From assembly GCF_026212465.1 (NCBI RefSeq), contig NC_080056.1, forward strand, positions 11,451,589 to 11,515,588: a stretch of DNA of 64,000 bases. The letters run 5' to 3'. This document shows, piece after piece, positions 1-10,639 of this stretch (positions within the stretch are counted from its first letter, which is position 1; every line of letters starts with the position of its first letter). Under the pieces are notes generated by a model that saw nothing but the letters and a program-made list of their open reading frames with translations, did no database searches and was not told where the DNA came from. A program made the position numbers and the translations under genes. This stretch comes from Amaranthus tricolor (taxonomy: Eukaryota > Streptophyta > Magnoliopsida > Caryophyllales > Amaranthaceae).

Positions 1-1
1 T

Positions 2-55
<54 letters not shown>
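1..55. repeat. (TAA)n microsatellite, left part
   Basis: Near-perfect TAA/ATA trinucleotide repeat running from the window edge to the 5' LTR. The same repeat resumes straight after the 3' LTR at 13190, so the retrotransposon landed inside it. Confidence 0.95.
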
Positions 56-733
56 TGTCATGGTAACATTTTTTTATTTATTTATATTATTAGCATCATG
101 TTACTAAAATACCCTTTGACCTTTCCGGATTGACTTTGACTTTTGGTCAATGGGCTTTCTGCTGGACTTCCCGCCTTCCTTGGAGGGTTCCTGGGCTTTT
201 TACCTCCAGAATACCTAACTTCCCTGCCATCCTTCTTCTCTGGCTATCCTCCTTTTAAGGAGAATAACTACCCACCACCTTCCACTCTTCAATCATGCTT
301 GGCTCTCCTTGTTTCAGGCTTGATAACTGCCCATTACTCCCATGATAGTCCATCTCTTCTCAGAAACAACTTCCCTTCCTCACCATTATAAATAGGGGCT
401 ACCATCAAGAAGGGAAGATCATCTGAAATAGCTTTCCTAGTATTCTTGCTTACATTACTCCCTTAGCCTTCCCAAACACCAGCATTAGCATTAGCAATCA
501 CAATCAAAACCCTCTTGCATTCATTCTACAATCTGTCATTCATTAATTTCCGATCTACGTTCTAACTTGAGCGTCGGAGGGGTTTTCCGGGAGATCACCC
601 CCGGACAAGTCTAACGTGTTGTGTTGCAGGCTTTCAGGTCGCTTCCTCTCATAAGTCGCTACTCTTGATAACACTTCTACTTATCTCCAGGTATTTCAAG
701 TGTATCCCACTTTCTCGTTTCATAACCGAAACA
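56..733 (+). repeat. 5' LTR of the Tat element
   Basis: 678 bp, begins TGTCATGG and ends CCGAAACA, directly followed by the primer-binding site. It matches 12511-13189 except for six base changes and one C more or fewer in a C run (near 595 and 13053). Confidence 0.95.
387..395 (+). promoter_or_regulatory. LTR TATA box
   Basis: TATAAATAG in the middle of the 5' LTR, the usual place for the U3 promoter. The identical motif in the 3' LTR is at 12842-12850. The transcript would start roughly 25-35 bases downstream. Confidence 0.7.
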
Positions 734-736
734 GTT

Positions 737-754
737 TGGCGCCGTCTGTGGGGA
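737..754 (+). other. Primer-binding site of the Tat element
   Basis: TGGCGCCGTCTGTGGGGA begins three bases after the LTR end. It starts with TGG, the complement of a tRNA CCA end, and is the form usual in plant Tat elements. I do not assign the tRNA species. Confidence 0.8.
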
Positions 755-768
755 CTAGACAAAAAGTC

Positions 769-3700
769 ATGGCTCCTAAAAAGAATCCTACGCAAACCGC
801 AACCGTGCATAGCACAGATACAGACACTTCCGCAGGTCACGCTAACAATCAAGCCGTGACTCGTCGTGATCTGGACATGCTAGCACGAAATCTCACGGCC
901 GCGTTCTCTGAACAACTCCGCGCCGTCATAAGTAACACCCCTACTCAACAAAGAGTACTGGAGGACATGGCAGCTCAGATAAAAAACTTGCAGGAACGAA
1001 TCGAGCCCCATCATGAGATAACAAAGTCTCATGAATCTCAAGATGGGAACTCGAGGACTTCCCATTCCAGTAGACGTAATAAAAACAGGCGGGAGAGATC
1101 CAAAACCTACCCGCATAACAGCAAGACGGATACACAAGAAGGCGAATCTAAAACCGCCTCTCAAGATGTCCGTACCTTCCTGGAGAGCAAGAAACGAAAG
1201 ACGTCTGAGGACGTCCAATCCCTGGTAGACAAAAGAAGGGAGGAAAGAAAGAAGGCGCAACTCGCTGGATCTAGCCGTCCCCTCACTTCCGCCACCATGT
1301 CGCGGAATGAGACCGACAAGAGTGTCCTCCCTGAAGAGCCCATATCATTAGTCTCTCCCCTGGCCGTGGAGATACTGAATACTCCCAATCCCGGGAAAAT
1401 AAAGGTACCGAACATGGCTGCTTTCGATGGCACGTCATGCCCACAGGAGCACCTGACGGCATATAAGAACCTTATGCTGTCATACACCACCAACTCATCG
1501 TTATGGTGTAAGTTCTTTCCAACTACTCTTACAGGAGTATCTTTGACGTGGTACACCTCCCTTCCCGGAGGAAGCATCCACAACTTTGCCCAACTAGAGG
1601 GCAAGTTCTTGGGCCACTTTATAGCCTCAAGAAGGCAGGAGAAATCAAACTTCCACCTGCTTAGTGTCACTCAATTGGAAGGAGAATCCATATCCTCATA
1701 TCTTAAGAAGTTCCATAAGGCAGTGCTGGAAGTGACTGATTTGGAGGAGTCGGTTGCGCTAAACGCCCTAATCAACGGAATGAAGGCCCAACGGCTGAAG
1801 TTCCAGTTGGTTGAAAGTCAAGTAAAGACGTACGCAGAGGCCATGAAACAATGCCAAAGCTATGTCACGGCCTCGGAAATATGTCAGGCACATGATCCGA
1901 AAAGGCGAAAATCCGAAAAGAAGGAGGCCGGGTCCTCCCTTCAATCCTCACGACGTAAAGAGGAACATTCTTCAAGGGAAAAGAATTACATGTCGCGTCG
2001 TCCTGCGCCACCATCTGATATGGGACCTCCACGAGCCCGACAAGTATATGTTGCAGAAGGAGAAACTAGGACGCGAAATCTAGGAGACGGAGGCAACGAC
2101 CCAATGTTCAATCGAAACAGGAGGGACATTTTCTTTGCTGTTCGAGATCAATTGCCAGCTCCACCTCCTGTTACCACCCCCTCTGATAGGCGCAACTATA
2201 ATCTGTGGTGTGATTACCACAAAGAGCACGCCCACACTCTGGCACAATGCCGCGAACTAAAACGCATCCTGCATCAGTTGGCTGACGAAGGAAAACTGTC
2301 TAGGTTCCTCAACAGGAGGGATTATAATGCTGGAAGAGAAGGGGAAAGGAGGCCATGGCAACAGAAACGCAGATCCCCCAAGAGGAACGAAGTCAGACGC
2401 GAAAGTTCCGACACTCAAGGAACTATCAACATGATTTTTGGGGGATACACTGAGGAATATCCCACTATCCGGGCTGCAAAAAACAGTGTCCACACTTTGC
2501 TGAAAGGACCTCCCATGGCCTCATCTAAGGGACCGGTCATGAAATTCGATGCCACGACCTCCCAACCGCTACAACAACCCCATACCGACCCTCTTGTGGT
2601 CACTCTTAAAATCGGGCAAATGAAAGTCAGACGGGTGTTGGTAGATACGGGAAGCACGGCTGTTCTTATTACAATGGAGTGCTTGAGAAAGATGAAGTTC
2701 GAGGAAAAGCACTTACAACCCCTAGACAAACCACTGATTGGGTTTGGAGGGAGTCAGGTCATTCCGTTGGGCACGATCATTCTCCCCGTACGGGTAGGGG
2801 AGAAAAATGAAAGCCGGACCATGCCCATACGGTTCACAGTGGTAGATCTCAACTTTCCCTACAATGCTATTATGGGGCTCCCACTCATTAATAAGATCAA
2901 GGCAGCAATCTTTCCCCATCAACTCTTGCTGCAATTCGAGACAGATAATGGACAAGTTGGCATTCTCAAGGGAGACCATGTGACGGCTCGCCAATGCCTC
3001 GTCAACACCCTGAAGCGCGGGTCTTCCGAGACACCTGCAAAAAGAGAGAGGGAAGACAACGTTCCAGCTGTCATGAGCGTATACAGGGAAAATCCCAGCA
3101 CGCACGAAAGGCCTCACCCCATAGAACGATACGAGGCAGTAGATATGTTCGAGGGGAAACAAATCAAGATAGGGAAAGATCTTCCTAGCACGGTCAAACA
3201 GGACATAGTGGCCACCATTACTGAGTTCCGTGACGTCTTCGCTTTTTCCACGGAAGAAATGCCTGGTATTCCTCCAAGTGTCATGTGTCACAAACTCGAC
3301 ATAAAAGCCGGCTATAAACCCGTGAAGCAGAAGCTGCGACATCAACGAAGGGAACGGATAGAGGCTGCCAAAGAGGAGGTAGAGAAGTTGTTGAAGGCCG
3401 GATTCATCAAAGAATGCAAATATTCTGATTGGCTCTCCAATGTAGTTCTCGTCAAAAAATCTAACGGGAAGTGGAGAATGTGCGTCGACTTCACGGATCT
3501 AAACAAGGCATGCCCGAAAGACGATTATCCGCTTCCCAAGATAGACCGTTTGGTGGACTCTACAGCAGGACACGCCCTGTTGAGCTTCATGGATGCTAAC
3601 GCGGGTTACCATCAAATCCCGTTGGCCCCTGAAGATCAACCGCACACAGCATTCATTACGAATGTCGGCGTATACTGCTACAAAGTCATGCCCTTCGGTT

Positions 3701-6273
3701 TAAAAAACGCCGGAGCCACTTATCAGAGAATGGTAAACAAAGTGTTCCAATCTCAGATAGGCCGAAATTTGGAGGTATACGTGGACGACATGATTGCAAA
3801 GAGTAAACAAGCGTCCGAACATGCAGCAGACCTCCGAGAAACATTCACAACCCTCCGGAGACACCAAATGCAGCTCAATCCAGAAAAATGCGTGTTTGGA
3901 GTTACTGGAGGAAAGTGCCTTGGCTTCCTTGTTGACGAAAGAGGAATAGAAGCAAACCCTGACAAGATAAAGGCAATTCAGGATATGAGATCTCCCACCT
4001 CCGTGAAAGAAGTACAAAAACTCACGGGATGTGTAGCTGCTCTGGGAAGATTCTTTTCCAAGTCCGCGGACAAATGTTCACCCTTCTTTAAAACAATAAA
4101 ACAACAAAAGTTCGAGTGGACAGCAGAAGCAGAAGAGTCCTTCCGCCAACTTAAAGAGCACATGTCCACCTTGCCAAAACTAGTTTCGCCCATCAAAGGG
4201 GAGAAGCTAGTCCTATATGTCTCTATATCCGAATATTCGTTATCCGGAGTACTGGTTGCGGAAAGGGAAAAGAAACAACTCCCTATATACTATGTGAGTC
4301 ATGCCTTCCGTGGCTCAGAAGGGAACTACGATGAAATCGAGAAAGTCATATTTGCAATCGTGATGGCAAGTAGAAAATTGAAGCCATACTTTCAATCCCA
4401 CCAGATCATCGTCCGAACTGATCAACCTTTGAGAAAGATTTTGGAAGGGAAAAACAAGTCAAGCCGCGTCACAGATTGGGCAAACCAGCTAGCGGATTTC
4501 GGCATCGAATATGAGCCTCGAACAGCAATCAAAGCCCAAGCTCTGGCTGACTTCATTGCTGAAAGCACTCTCCCCTATCATCCTGAGCCCAATCAGGAAT
4601 GGAAGTTGTATGTAGATGGGTCTTCAACACAATCAGCAAGTGGGGCTGGACTCCTCATTGTGTCTTCCGCCGGGGTCCGTATGGAAAGGGCGGTCAGGTT
4701 CGAGTTCGCAGCATCCAACAACGAGGCCGAATATGAAGCATTATTGATGGGACTGAGAATTTGCTACGAAGCGGGAGCCAAAAAATTGTCCGCCTTCTCT
4801 GACTCCCAATTGATCGTTGGACAAGTGAGCGGGGAATTCGAAGCTAAAGATGATAGCATGAAAATGTACTTGCAGCAAGTAAAGGAATTTGTTCAAAAGT
4901 TCGACAAGTTCACATTAGAGCACATTCCAAGATCCCAGAATGCCCAGGCTGATTCCCTAGCAAAGCTTGCCAGCTCAGCAGAAACATCCGCGGCTCGAGA
5001 CATAATCTGGGAAGTGCTTCCTAACCCCAGCATCAACTTCATGATTGATACCATCGACAGATCAGAAACATGGATGGAGCCGTACATCGAATATTTGCGG
5101 AATCAGACGCTTCCCCAAGATGAAAGTCAGGCCAAAATGCTCCGGAAGAAAGCCAGATGGTTCGAACTCCACGAAGGAACGCTCTACAAGAAGTCATATA
5201 CACACCCCCTCCTGAAATGCGTATCCCCTGAAGAAGGGAATTATATCCTCCGCGAAATACACGAAGGTGGATGCGGTATACACCAAGGGGTACGAACTGT
5301 CATTGGGAAAGTCCTTAGAAGTAGATATTATTGGCCCTCACTCCGAGAAGACGCGGAACATTTGATCAAAAGATGTCCTGAATGTCAGTACCACTCAAAG
5401 ATAGAAAGGAAGCCATCTAATTACTTGACCGTCATGCAAGCCGTCCTGTCTTTCGACAAGTGGGGCATTGATCTCCTTGGCCCCTTCCCTCCGGCAAAAG
5501 GGCAACGCAAATTTATCATTGTGGCCATTGATTATTTCACAAAATATGTAGAAGCAGAAGCCCTTAGCTCAATCACGGACAAACAAGTTTGTCAGTTTAT
5601 ATGGCGGAATATCATCACAAGGTACGGCATCCCCCGGGTGATCATAACAGATAATGGAAGACAGTTTGTCAGCAAGAACACCATCGAGTACTGCGACAAG
5701 TTTAACATCCAAATCAGATTCAGTTCGGTGTCCAGGCCGCAAACTAATGGTCAAGTAGAGTCCGCGAACAAAGAGATCCTGAATGGCATTAAGAAGAAGA
5801 TAGAGGGGGTCAAAGGCAATTGGGATGAAGAACTACCAGGCATCTTATGGGCAAGTCGAACAACCATCAAAGACGCAACAGGGCATACACCTTTCTCTTT
5901 AGTATACGGATCCGAAGCCGTGCTCCCAGTTGAAATAGGCGTACCTTCCGCAAGGGTCACCTACTACTCACACGACGAAAATGAGGAAGGAAAAAGAGCA
6001 AACTTAGATCTGCTGCCAGAAACAAGAGGAAACGCAATGTTGAGATCAATAGCACAAAAACAAAAAATGATCCGTAGCTTCAATCGCCACGTCAAAACCA
6101 GACGCATTCAAATTGGTGATTTGGTCCTCCGGAAAATTGAAGCTACGGGAAAGATTGTGGAAAAAGGAAAGTTAGGGGCCAACTGGGACGGAACTTTCAA
6201 ACTAGAAGACATGAAAGGGAAAAGACTACCCCGACCATGGAATGGAGACCATTTGAAAAAATTCTTCATTTAA
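769..6273 (+). CDS. Gag-pol polyprotein (gag, PR, RT, RH, aRH, INT)
   Basis: One uninterrupted frame of 1,834 codons with gag and pol fused. I start at the ATG at 769 (MAPKKN), just after the primer-binding site; an upstream in-frame ATG at 700 lies inside the LTR. Rough domain order: retrotransposon gag about residues 214-370; zinc-knuckle-like CDYHKEHAHTLAQC near 480; aspartic protease VLVDTGSTAVLI near 622; reverse transcriptase about 873-1060 with YVDDM near 1002; first RNase H from about 1145; archaeal-type RNase H about 1277-1410 beginning YVDGSSTQSASGAG; integrase zinc finger H-H-C-C about 1497-1540; integrase core with D (WGIDLLG, 1564), D (TDNGRQF, 1626) and E (QTNGQVESANKE, near 1664); C-terminal KLGANWDG motif near 1801. 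No stop, frameshift or missing catalytic residue was seen, so this may be an autonomous copy. The product would act in cytoplasmic virus-like particles and then in the nucleus. Confidence 0.95.
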   Translation: MAPKKNPTQTATVHSTDTDTSAGHANNQAVTRRDLDMLARNLTAAFSEQLRAVISNTPTQQRVLEDMAAQIKNLQERIEPHHEITKSHESQDGNSRTSHSSRRNKNRRERSKTYPHNSKTDTQEGESKTASQDVRTFLESKKRKTSEDVQSLVDKRREERKKAQLAGSSRPLTSATMSRNETDKSVLPEEPISLVSPLAVEILNTPNPGKIKVPNMAAFDGTSCPQEHLTAYKNLMLSYTTNSSLWCKFFPTTLTGVSLTWYTSLPGGSIHNFAQLEGKFLGHFIASRRQEKSNFHLLSVTQLEGESISSYLKKFHKAVLEVTDLEESVALNALINGMKAQRLKFQLVESQVKTYAEAMKQCQSYVTASEICQAHDPKRRKSEKKEAGSSLQSSRRKEEHSSREKNYMSRRPAPPSDMGPPRARQVYVAEGETRTRNLGDGGNDPMFNRNRRDIFFAVRDQLPAPPPVTTPSDRRNYNLWCDYHKEHAHTLAQCRELKRILHQLADEGKLSRFLNRRDYNAGREGERRPWQQKRRSPKRNEVRRESSDTQGTINMIFGGYTEEYPTIRAAKNSVHTLLKGPPMASSKGPVMKFDATTSQPLQQPHTDPLVVTLKIGQMKVRRVLVDTGSTAVLITMECLRKMKFEEKHLQPLDKPLIGFGGSQVIPLGTIILPVRVGEKNESRTMPIRFTVVDLNFPYNAIMGLPLINKIKAAIFPHQLLLQFETDNGQVGILKGDHVTARQCLVNTLKRGSSETPAKREREDNVPAVMSVYRENPSTHERPHPIERYEAVDMFEGKQIKIGKDLPSTVKQDIVATITEFRDVFAFSTEEMPGIPPSVMCHKLDIKAGYKPVKQKLRHQRRERIEAAKEEVEKLLKAGFIKECKYSDWLSNVVLVKKSNGKWRMCVDFTDLNKACPKDDYPLPKIDRLVDSTAGHALLSFMDANAGYHQIPLAPEDQPHTAFITNVGVYCYKVMPFGLKNAGATYQRMVNKVFQSQIGRNLEVYVDDMIAKSKQASEHAADLRETFTTLRRHQMQLNPEKCVFGVTGGKCLGFLVDERGIEANPDKIKAIQDMRSPTSVKEVQKLTGCVAALGRFFSKSADKCSPFFKTIKQQKFEWTAEAEESFRQLKEHMSTLPKLVSPIKGEKLVLYVSISEYSLSGVLVAEREKKQLPIYYVSHAFRGSEGNYDEIEKVIFAIVMASRKLKPYFQSHQIIVRTDQPLRKILEGKNKSSRVTDWANQLADFGIEYEPRTAIKAQALADFIAESTLPYHPEPNQEWKLYVDGSSTQSASGAGLLIVSSAGVRMERAVRFEFAASNNEAEYEALLMGLRICYEAGAKKLSAFSDSQLIVGQVSGEFEAKDDSMKMYLQQVKEFVQKFDKFTLEHIPRSQNAQADSLAKLASSAETSAARDIIWEVLPNPSINFMIDTIDRSETWMEPYIEYLRNQTLPQDESQAKMLRKKARWFELHEGTLYKKSYTHPLLKCVSPEEGNYILREIHEGGCGIHQGVRTVIGKVLRSRYYWPSLREDAEHLIKRCPECQYHSKIERKPSNYLTVMQAVLSFDKWGIDLLGPFPPAKGQRKFIIVAIDYFTKYVEAEALSSITDKQVCQFIWRNIITRYGIPRVIITDNGRQFVSKNTIEYCDKFNIQIRFSSVSRPQTNGQVESANKEILNGIKKKIEGVKGNWDEELPGILWASRTTIKDATGHTPFSLVYGSEAVLPVEIGVPSARVTYYSHDENEEGKRANLDLLPETRGNAMLRSIAQKQKMIRSFNRHVKTRRIQIGDLVLRKIEATGKIVEKGKLGANWDGTFKLEDMKGKRLPRPWNGDHLKKFFI

Positions 6274-6476
6274 TAAAATTCGCAAGGGGCAATCAGTAAC
6301 TAGCATCAGCATAAGCAGCTTCATCGTTGACAGACTTATCATTACCAATCCGCGACTACAGTCATTCCGCAACATAGTTGCGTTGTATTTCAAAGTTACT
6401 TCAATCATCGCTTGTATCCTTATCAATCATTAATATATGGCTTTTATGTTTGCAAATCTTACTAAATCAGTAACAT
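6274..6476. other. Spacer after pol
   Basis: About 200 bp between the pol stop codon and the first repeat array. No coding potential or motif seen. Confidence 0.5.
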
Positions 6477-6990
6477 CGATAAGTCGGACCCCCAGATTGG
6501 GGTCCCTGAGTTCAAAATAATTCTAAGTTTTTCACCAAGATGTTTCCCAACCGGGACATCGATAAGTCGGACCCCCAGATTGGGGTCCCTAAGTTCGAAA
6601 TATTCTAAATGATGTTTCCCAACCGGGACATCGATAAGTCGGACCCCCAGATTGGGGTCCCTGAGTTCAAAATAATTCTAAGTTTTTCACCAAGATGTTT
6701 CCCAACCGGGACATCGATAAGTCGGACCCCCAGATTGGGGTCCCTAAGTTCGAAATATTCTAAATGATGTTTCCCAACCGGGACATCGATAAGTCGGACC
6801 CCCAGATTGGGGTCCCTGAGTTCAAAATAATTCTAAGTTTTTTCATCAGGATGTTTCCCAACCGGGACATCGATAAGTCGGACCCCCAGTTTGGTGTCCC
6901 TTAGTTCAAAAAACCCCAAGTCTCCCACTAAGATACGCCCAACCGGGACATCGACAAGTCGGACCCCCGTACTGGGGTTTAAGGGCTGAA
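6477..6990 (+). repeat. Tandem array 1, higher-order repeat of about 155 bp
   Basis: Seven copies of the core CGATAAGTCGGACCCCCAG begin at 6477, 6560, 6632, 6715, 6787, 6871 and 6952 (the last with CGACAAG). Spacings are 83, 72, 83, 72, 84 and 81 bp, so long and short monomers alternate and the higher-order unit is about 155 bp. Most units carry GGGGTCCC just after the core and CCCAACCGGGACAT just before it. The same core recurs in array 2 beyond the reverse-strand gene. Amplified tandem repeats in the 3' part are known for Retand-type elements. Confidence 0.9.
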
Positions 6991-7188
6991 TATTCTAAGT
7001 ACAAATCTCATTGATGTCGCCTGCACGTGACAAAGCAATATTCCGCGGCCTCAGACGAGAGAAGCCACGGCTCAACAAGCAAAAGCATGGATACCATGAA
7101 TAAACTCCATAATCAGAAATATATATACATCAAATATTCAAAATACAGAGTTGAATGTTTACAAAAATCAAATTACAAAATTACAAGA

Positions 7189-10187
7189 TTATACATATTC
7201 CAAAAAAGCCTCGACGTCTTCATCCGGCGGCAGAGGAGACCCGATCCTCCCCTCTTCAAGACTGTGGGTGAAGCTTACATAATCTTCAACGTTGAACGGC
7301 TCCACCCCGATCTCAGACAGCTCTCGGGACAAGCCCTGGAGGTTCCTACCTTCGTCAATAATAAGGTTCGATAGATCAAGGCACAAAACCTCCAGGTTGG
7401 AGAGCGTCAAGTTTTCCGGGACATCTGACGCCTGAGGAGAAGAGAGAGCCAGCTGATCCAAGTCGAGACATAAAGCCTCCCTCTCAGCCTCAGCATCCAT
7501 CCTTTCGGACCAGGCTCTCTTTTCTTCCGCATCCCAGACAGTGTCGACCAGTACCGCCGACTCCCCGTCCAAGACAGGAGCAAGGTTGGACAAAGCTTCA
7601 CTCCCCTTCTGATCAGCAGTTTGCTGAAGGGAGGTAAAATCCATGCCCAACTCTGCGGCAGCCAAACGATACTTTTCGTCACTGATCAGGGTCCCGGCCT
7701 TCACCATCTCCGCCGTCAGATCTCCAAGAAACTTCGACGCTTCCGGCTCATCCGAAAGAAGCCAGTCTCGAGCTATCCGGGCCTTCCTGGTTAAGCACAA
7801 TTTATACACCTTAGCCGCGGATAGGATCATCTTGAAGTGGGAAGAATCAGTCGATACTTGCTGCATAAGTTGCTGGTTCTGATGAACGAGCTTGGCATGG
7901 GTATCCATCAGCAAGCCGACTTCATGGCTGAGGCTCGCAGACCCGGTGGAAGCAGCATCTAAGTTCTCGATGGTCTGGTCCAGCTGCTTCCTTGACCTTT
8001 CCCGCCATTGTTCGGTCCTGACCAAGCGTTCTTTCAACTCAGAACATTTGGCCAGTTTCTCTTTTAAGCTCGGCAGGTCCTCCCGCAGTTTTGATAATTC
8101 GTCATTCAGCTCTTCACAGCGGGAGGTAAGGGCGGCCATGGTTTCCTGGTCTGCGGCACTTTGACGGTTTGCGTCGAGCTCAAAAGCCAACCGTATGATC
8201 GCCTACAAAGGAACGGTTATTAAAGAAATCCGGAAACAACAAGTAATCAAATCACTAAGCATAAGAAGTCATTACCTCTGCCGCCGAAGCTTGTGCCTGA
8301 CGCACCCTATCACGGGGGGGCATAGATTCTAGTAGGTCGACGTCCACCTTGCTGATTAAGTTGGACGTCGCCCTGTTAAAACGAACAATTAAGCCCTTAT
8401 GCCCCAACTCTGGAAAGGGTGTTTCGTGTCGAAAAGGGAAAACTTCCCGACGACGATAAACCTCGGCAAACTGCGATGAGGGAGCCGCGGAAGACTCCCC
8501 TACCTTCTCTTTCCCCTTGCCTGAAGCTGGTTGAGGAGAGTCCAAGGGGGGCGACGCCTCCTCTTCAACCGACCTTATGAGAGGCACGGCCGTAGGGATC
8601 GTACCCGCGGAGGGCCTCTTGGCCGAGCTCTCCTTGTGGGAAGAAGAATCCCGCTTCCTCTTCTTCTTCCCACTCTTTTTCGTCACCCCCCTCTTCTGAG
8701 GAGGAATCACCCTCTCAGATTCATCAGGGATGTGAACTTGTTTTCTCTCCTCAAGAAGTTGGAGAGCCTCTTGCTCCGAGGGCACGTCCTCCAGACCCTT
8801 CTCTACGGTCGCCGAGTCCTGCAAAGGAAAAAGTTAGGAAGAATCAACAGAAGTCTTTCATAACGAAGAACGTTGTGAAGTTATACCTTCGGAGGAAGGG
8901 GAAGAGGCTTATCCTCGGGCCGCTGGATGGCCCCTTGAGCAAGTCTTAAAACGCTGAATTTCTTCATCAGCTCCGGACTCTTTGCTCGAAGATTTTCCTT
9001 GGCTATCCCTGTAAAACCATGAGTTAGAAACAGTCAAACGTGTTATAGAAAAGAAAAGGAAGAAACCCGGCAACTCTTACTCCGATCGATAGCCAAGCTG
9101 ATGCCGAATGCTGAGAGGAGGTTCTCATTCTCCAACTCAGGACGACCGGGTATCCAATTAAGTTGGACGTTCATTGGTTTCCTTCCCAATTGAACGTCCA
9201 TCTTTGCATATTCAATGATCACCGCGTCACTAAAAGAACATTGCGGGATCCCATTATTAAAACCCGAGAGGTTGGGTTTAATGTCAAAAGAGGTCTTGAT
9301 ATTCCATCCCTCTGAGTTATATAAGTATGCAAATTTCGTCCTATACCCTTTCTGGTTATCGGGGAGGTCTTGGACTATCTTCAGTCCTCGACGGTGTGTA
9401 AAAGTAATCCAGCCACAGCCGTATGATTGTGAATTACATAGGCGGGCTCTGAATATATATCTAAAAGCTGTGAGTGTTGGTGGCACGGCCAAAACTTTAC
9501 ATAAGATCAAAAAGGCCACCATACAACCCCAGGCGTTTGGGTATAACTCGGGCACTGAAATGTTCAAAAACTCTAACACCTCCCTAAAAACGGGTGAAGA
9601 GGAAATCTAAGTCCTAATTCAAAGGAAGGAAAGTATACAGCTATACAATGTGGGGGAGGAAACCTAACGGTGTCATAATTCCTCGGGGTAATAATGTTTA
9701 TATTGTCCTTCAAACCCCATTTTTGAGAGATGGCCTCCCGACGGTTGTCTAGATCTCTTTTGGTCTGTAAATCAATGAAGTAGTTTAGGGGCCCGCCGTT
9801 TGGAATGTAGAACGGAGGAGGAACTGGCGCTGCACTCTCCCTTCCAGAAGACTCGGCTGATCCTTCAAGGTTTTCCATATCTACATACAATAACCCTTCT
9901 AGGTCAGGATTTATTCGCGGCAAGTAATTTGGAAAGAAAGCAATGCTCACTTCCCAAGGAGCAGTTTTCATAATCTCCGGAGGGTATATAGGGGATACAG
10001 ACGACTCATCCCCAGCTTTTATTGGTTCATAATGGGGGGTAATTCTCACCGAACTACTTTCATCCGAGTCATTCATGGGTAACCCCTTTTTATTAAGACG
10101 CCTACGTACTATCAAAGGAGTTTCCGGCAAGTTAGTAGGGTTGGTGTCTGAGTTAGCTATAGTCTCTTGAGTAGTCGCGACATCCAT
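7189..10187 (-). CDS. Four-exon antisense gene of the Tat element (Transposase_28-like, coiled-coil tail), one frame break
   Basis: Reverse-strand gene, exons 10187-9081, 9008-8887, 8818-8276 and 8202-7189. The three introns (9080-9009, 8886-8819, 8275-8203; 72, 68 and 73 nt) all have GT...AG ends, with donors GTAAGA, GTATAA and GTAATG. The ATG at 10187 opens MDVATTQE. Exon 1 contains a stretch like the plant transposon family Pfam Transposase_28 (gypsy-type): YFPSFELGLRFPLHPF, then ELYPNAWGCMVAFLILCKVL. Exon 3 is rich in K, E and S with a basic run KKSGKKKRKRD, a possible nuclear signal. Exon 4 is a long Leu/Glu/Lys-rich region, probably coiled coil, ending EEGRIGSPLPPDEDVEAFLE. Exon 1 has one frame break near 9580-9590, at a run of five A (plus strand). 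Counting one missing base, all exon phases fit and the gene would be about 928 codons. Extra antisense genes of this type are known in Tat elements, but their function is unknown. Confidence 0.82.
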
Positions 10188-10639
10188 GTTAATAATAAAG
10201 TAGTAGTAGAAACTTGTAAAGAATAGAGACTAAATTCATAAACAAATTCAAAGTTCTAGGCTAACATTCAGGAACAGATTGAAGAAATTCAAGAAATTCA
10301 AGAACAGTTTGAAGAATAACTTGAAGAAATTCGAAAAATCTGGGAAAAGTTTGAATACCTTAAGAAGAAATTTGAAGATTTGTCAGAAACTTGATGAAGA
10401 TCTGTCAGAAACCTTGAAGATCTTCAAAGGATTTGTCAGAAGTTTGAAGAAGGGATGAGGATTGTCAGAGCGTCTCTCTCTACTTTCTCTTTCTTGCAAT
10501 TTGAAGATTTGAGGGAGTTAATGAAGATTAGGTGAAATGGAACTATTCCAACTACCCTATTTACTGCAGCAATAAATGCTTCACTTGGAACTTGAGCATT
10601 CGAATGAAAGGGTAGAATTCCGAAGGAAAGCTGGGAAGT
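10188..10639 (-). promoter_or_regulatory. Leader/promoter region of the antisense gene
   Basis: About 450 bp upstream of the reverse-strand ATG. It holds short degenerate repeats (TTGAAGAAATTC-like, plus strand) around 10275-10450 and a pyrimidine-rich plus-strand stretch near 10472-10495. I see no convincing TATA box for the minus strand. Confidence 0.4.

Noticed and set aside
880..1670. Antisense frames opposite gag (126 and 169 codons)
   Set aside because: They are shadows of the gag-pol frame with no recognisable domains.
2722..3345. 207-codon antisense frame opposite protease/RT
   Set aside because: A shadow of the pol frame, no domain and no splice context.
6477..6990. CRISPR-like array
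   Set aside because: Regular repeats, but the 'spacers' are themselves repeated. The host is a plant and the array is part of a retrotransposon.
7027..8863. Plus-strand frames (79-115 codons) opposite the antisense gene
   Set aside because: They are shadows; splice sites and coding signal lie on the minus strand.
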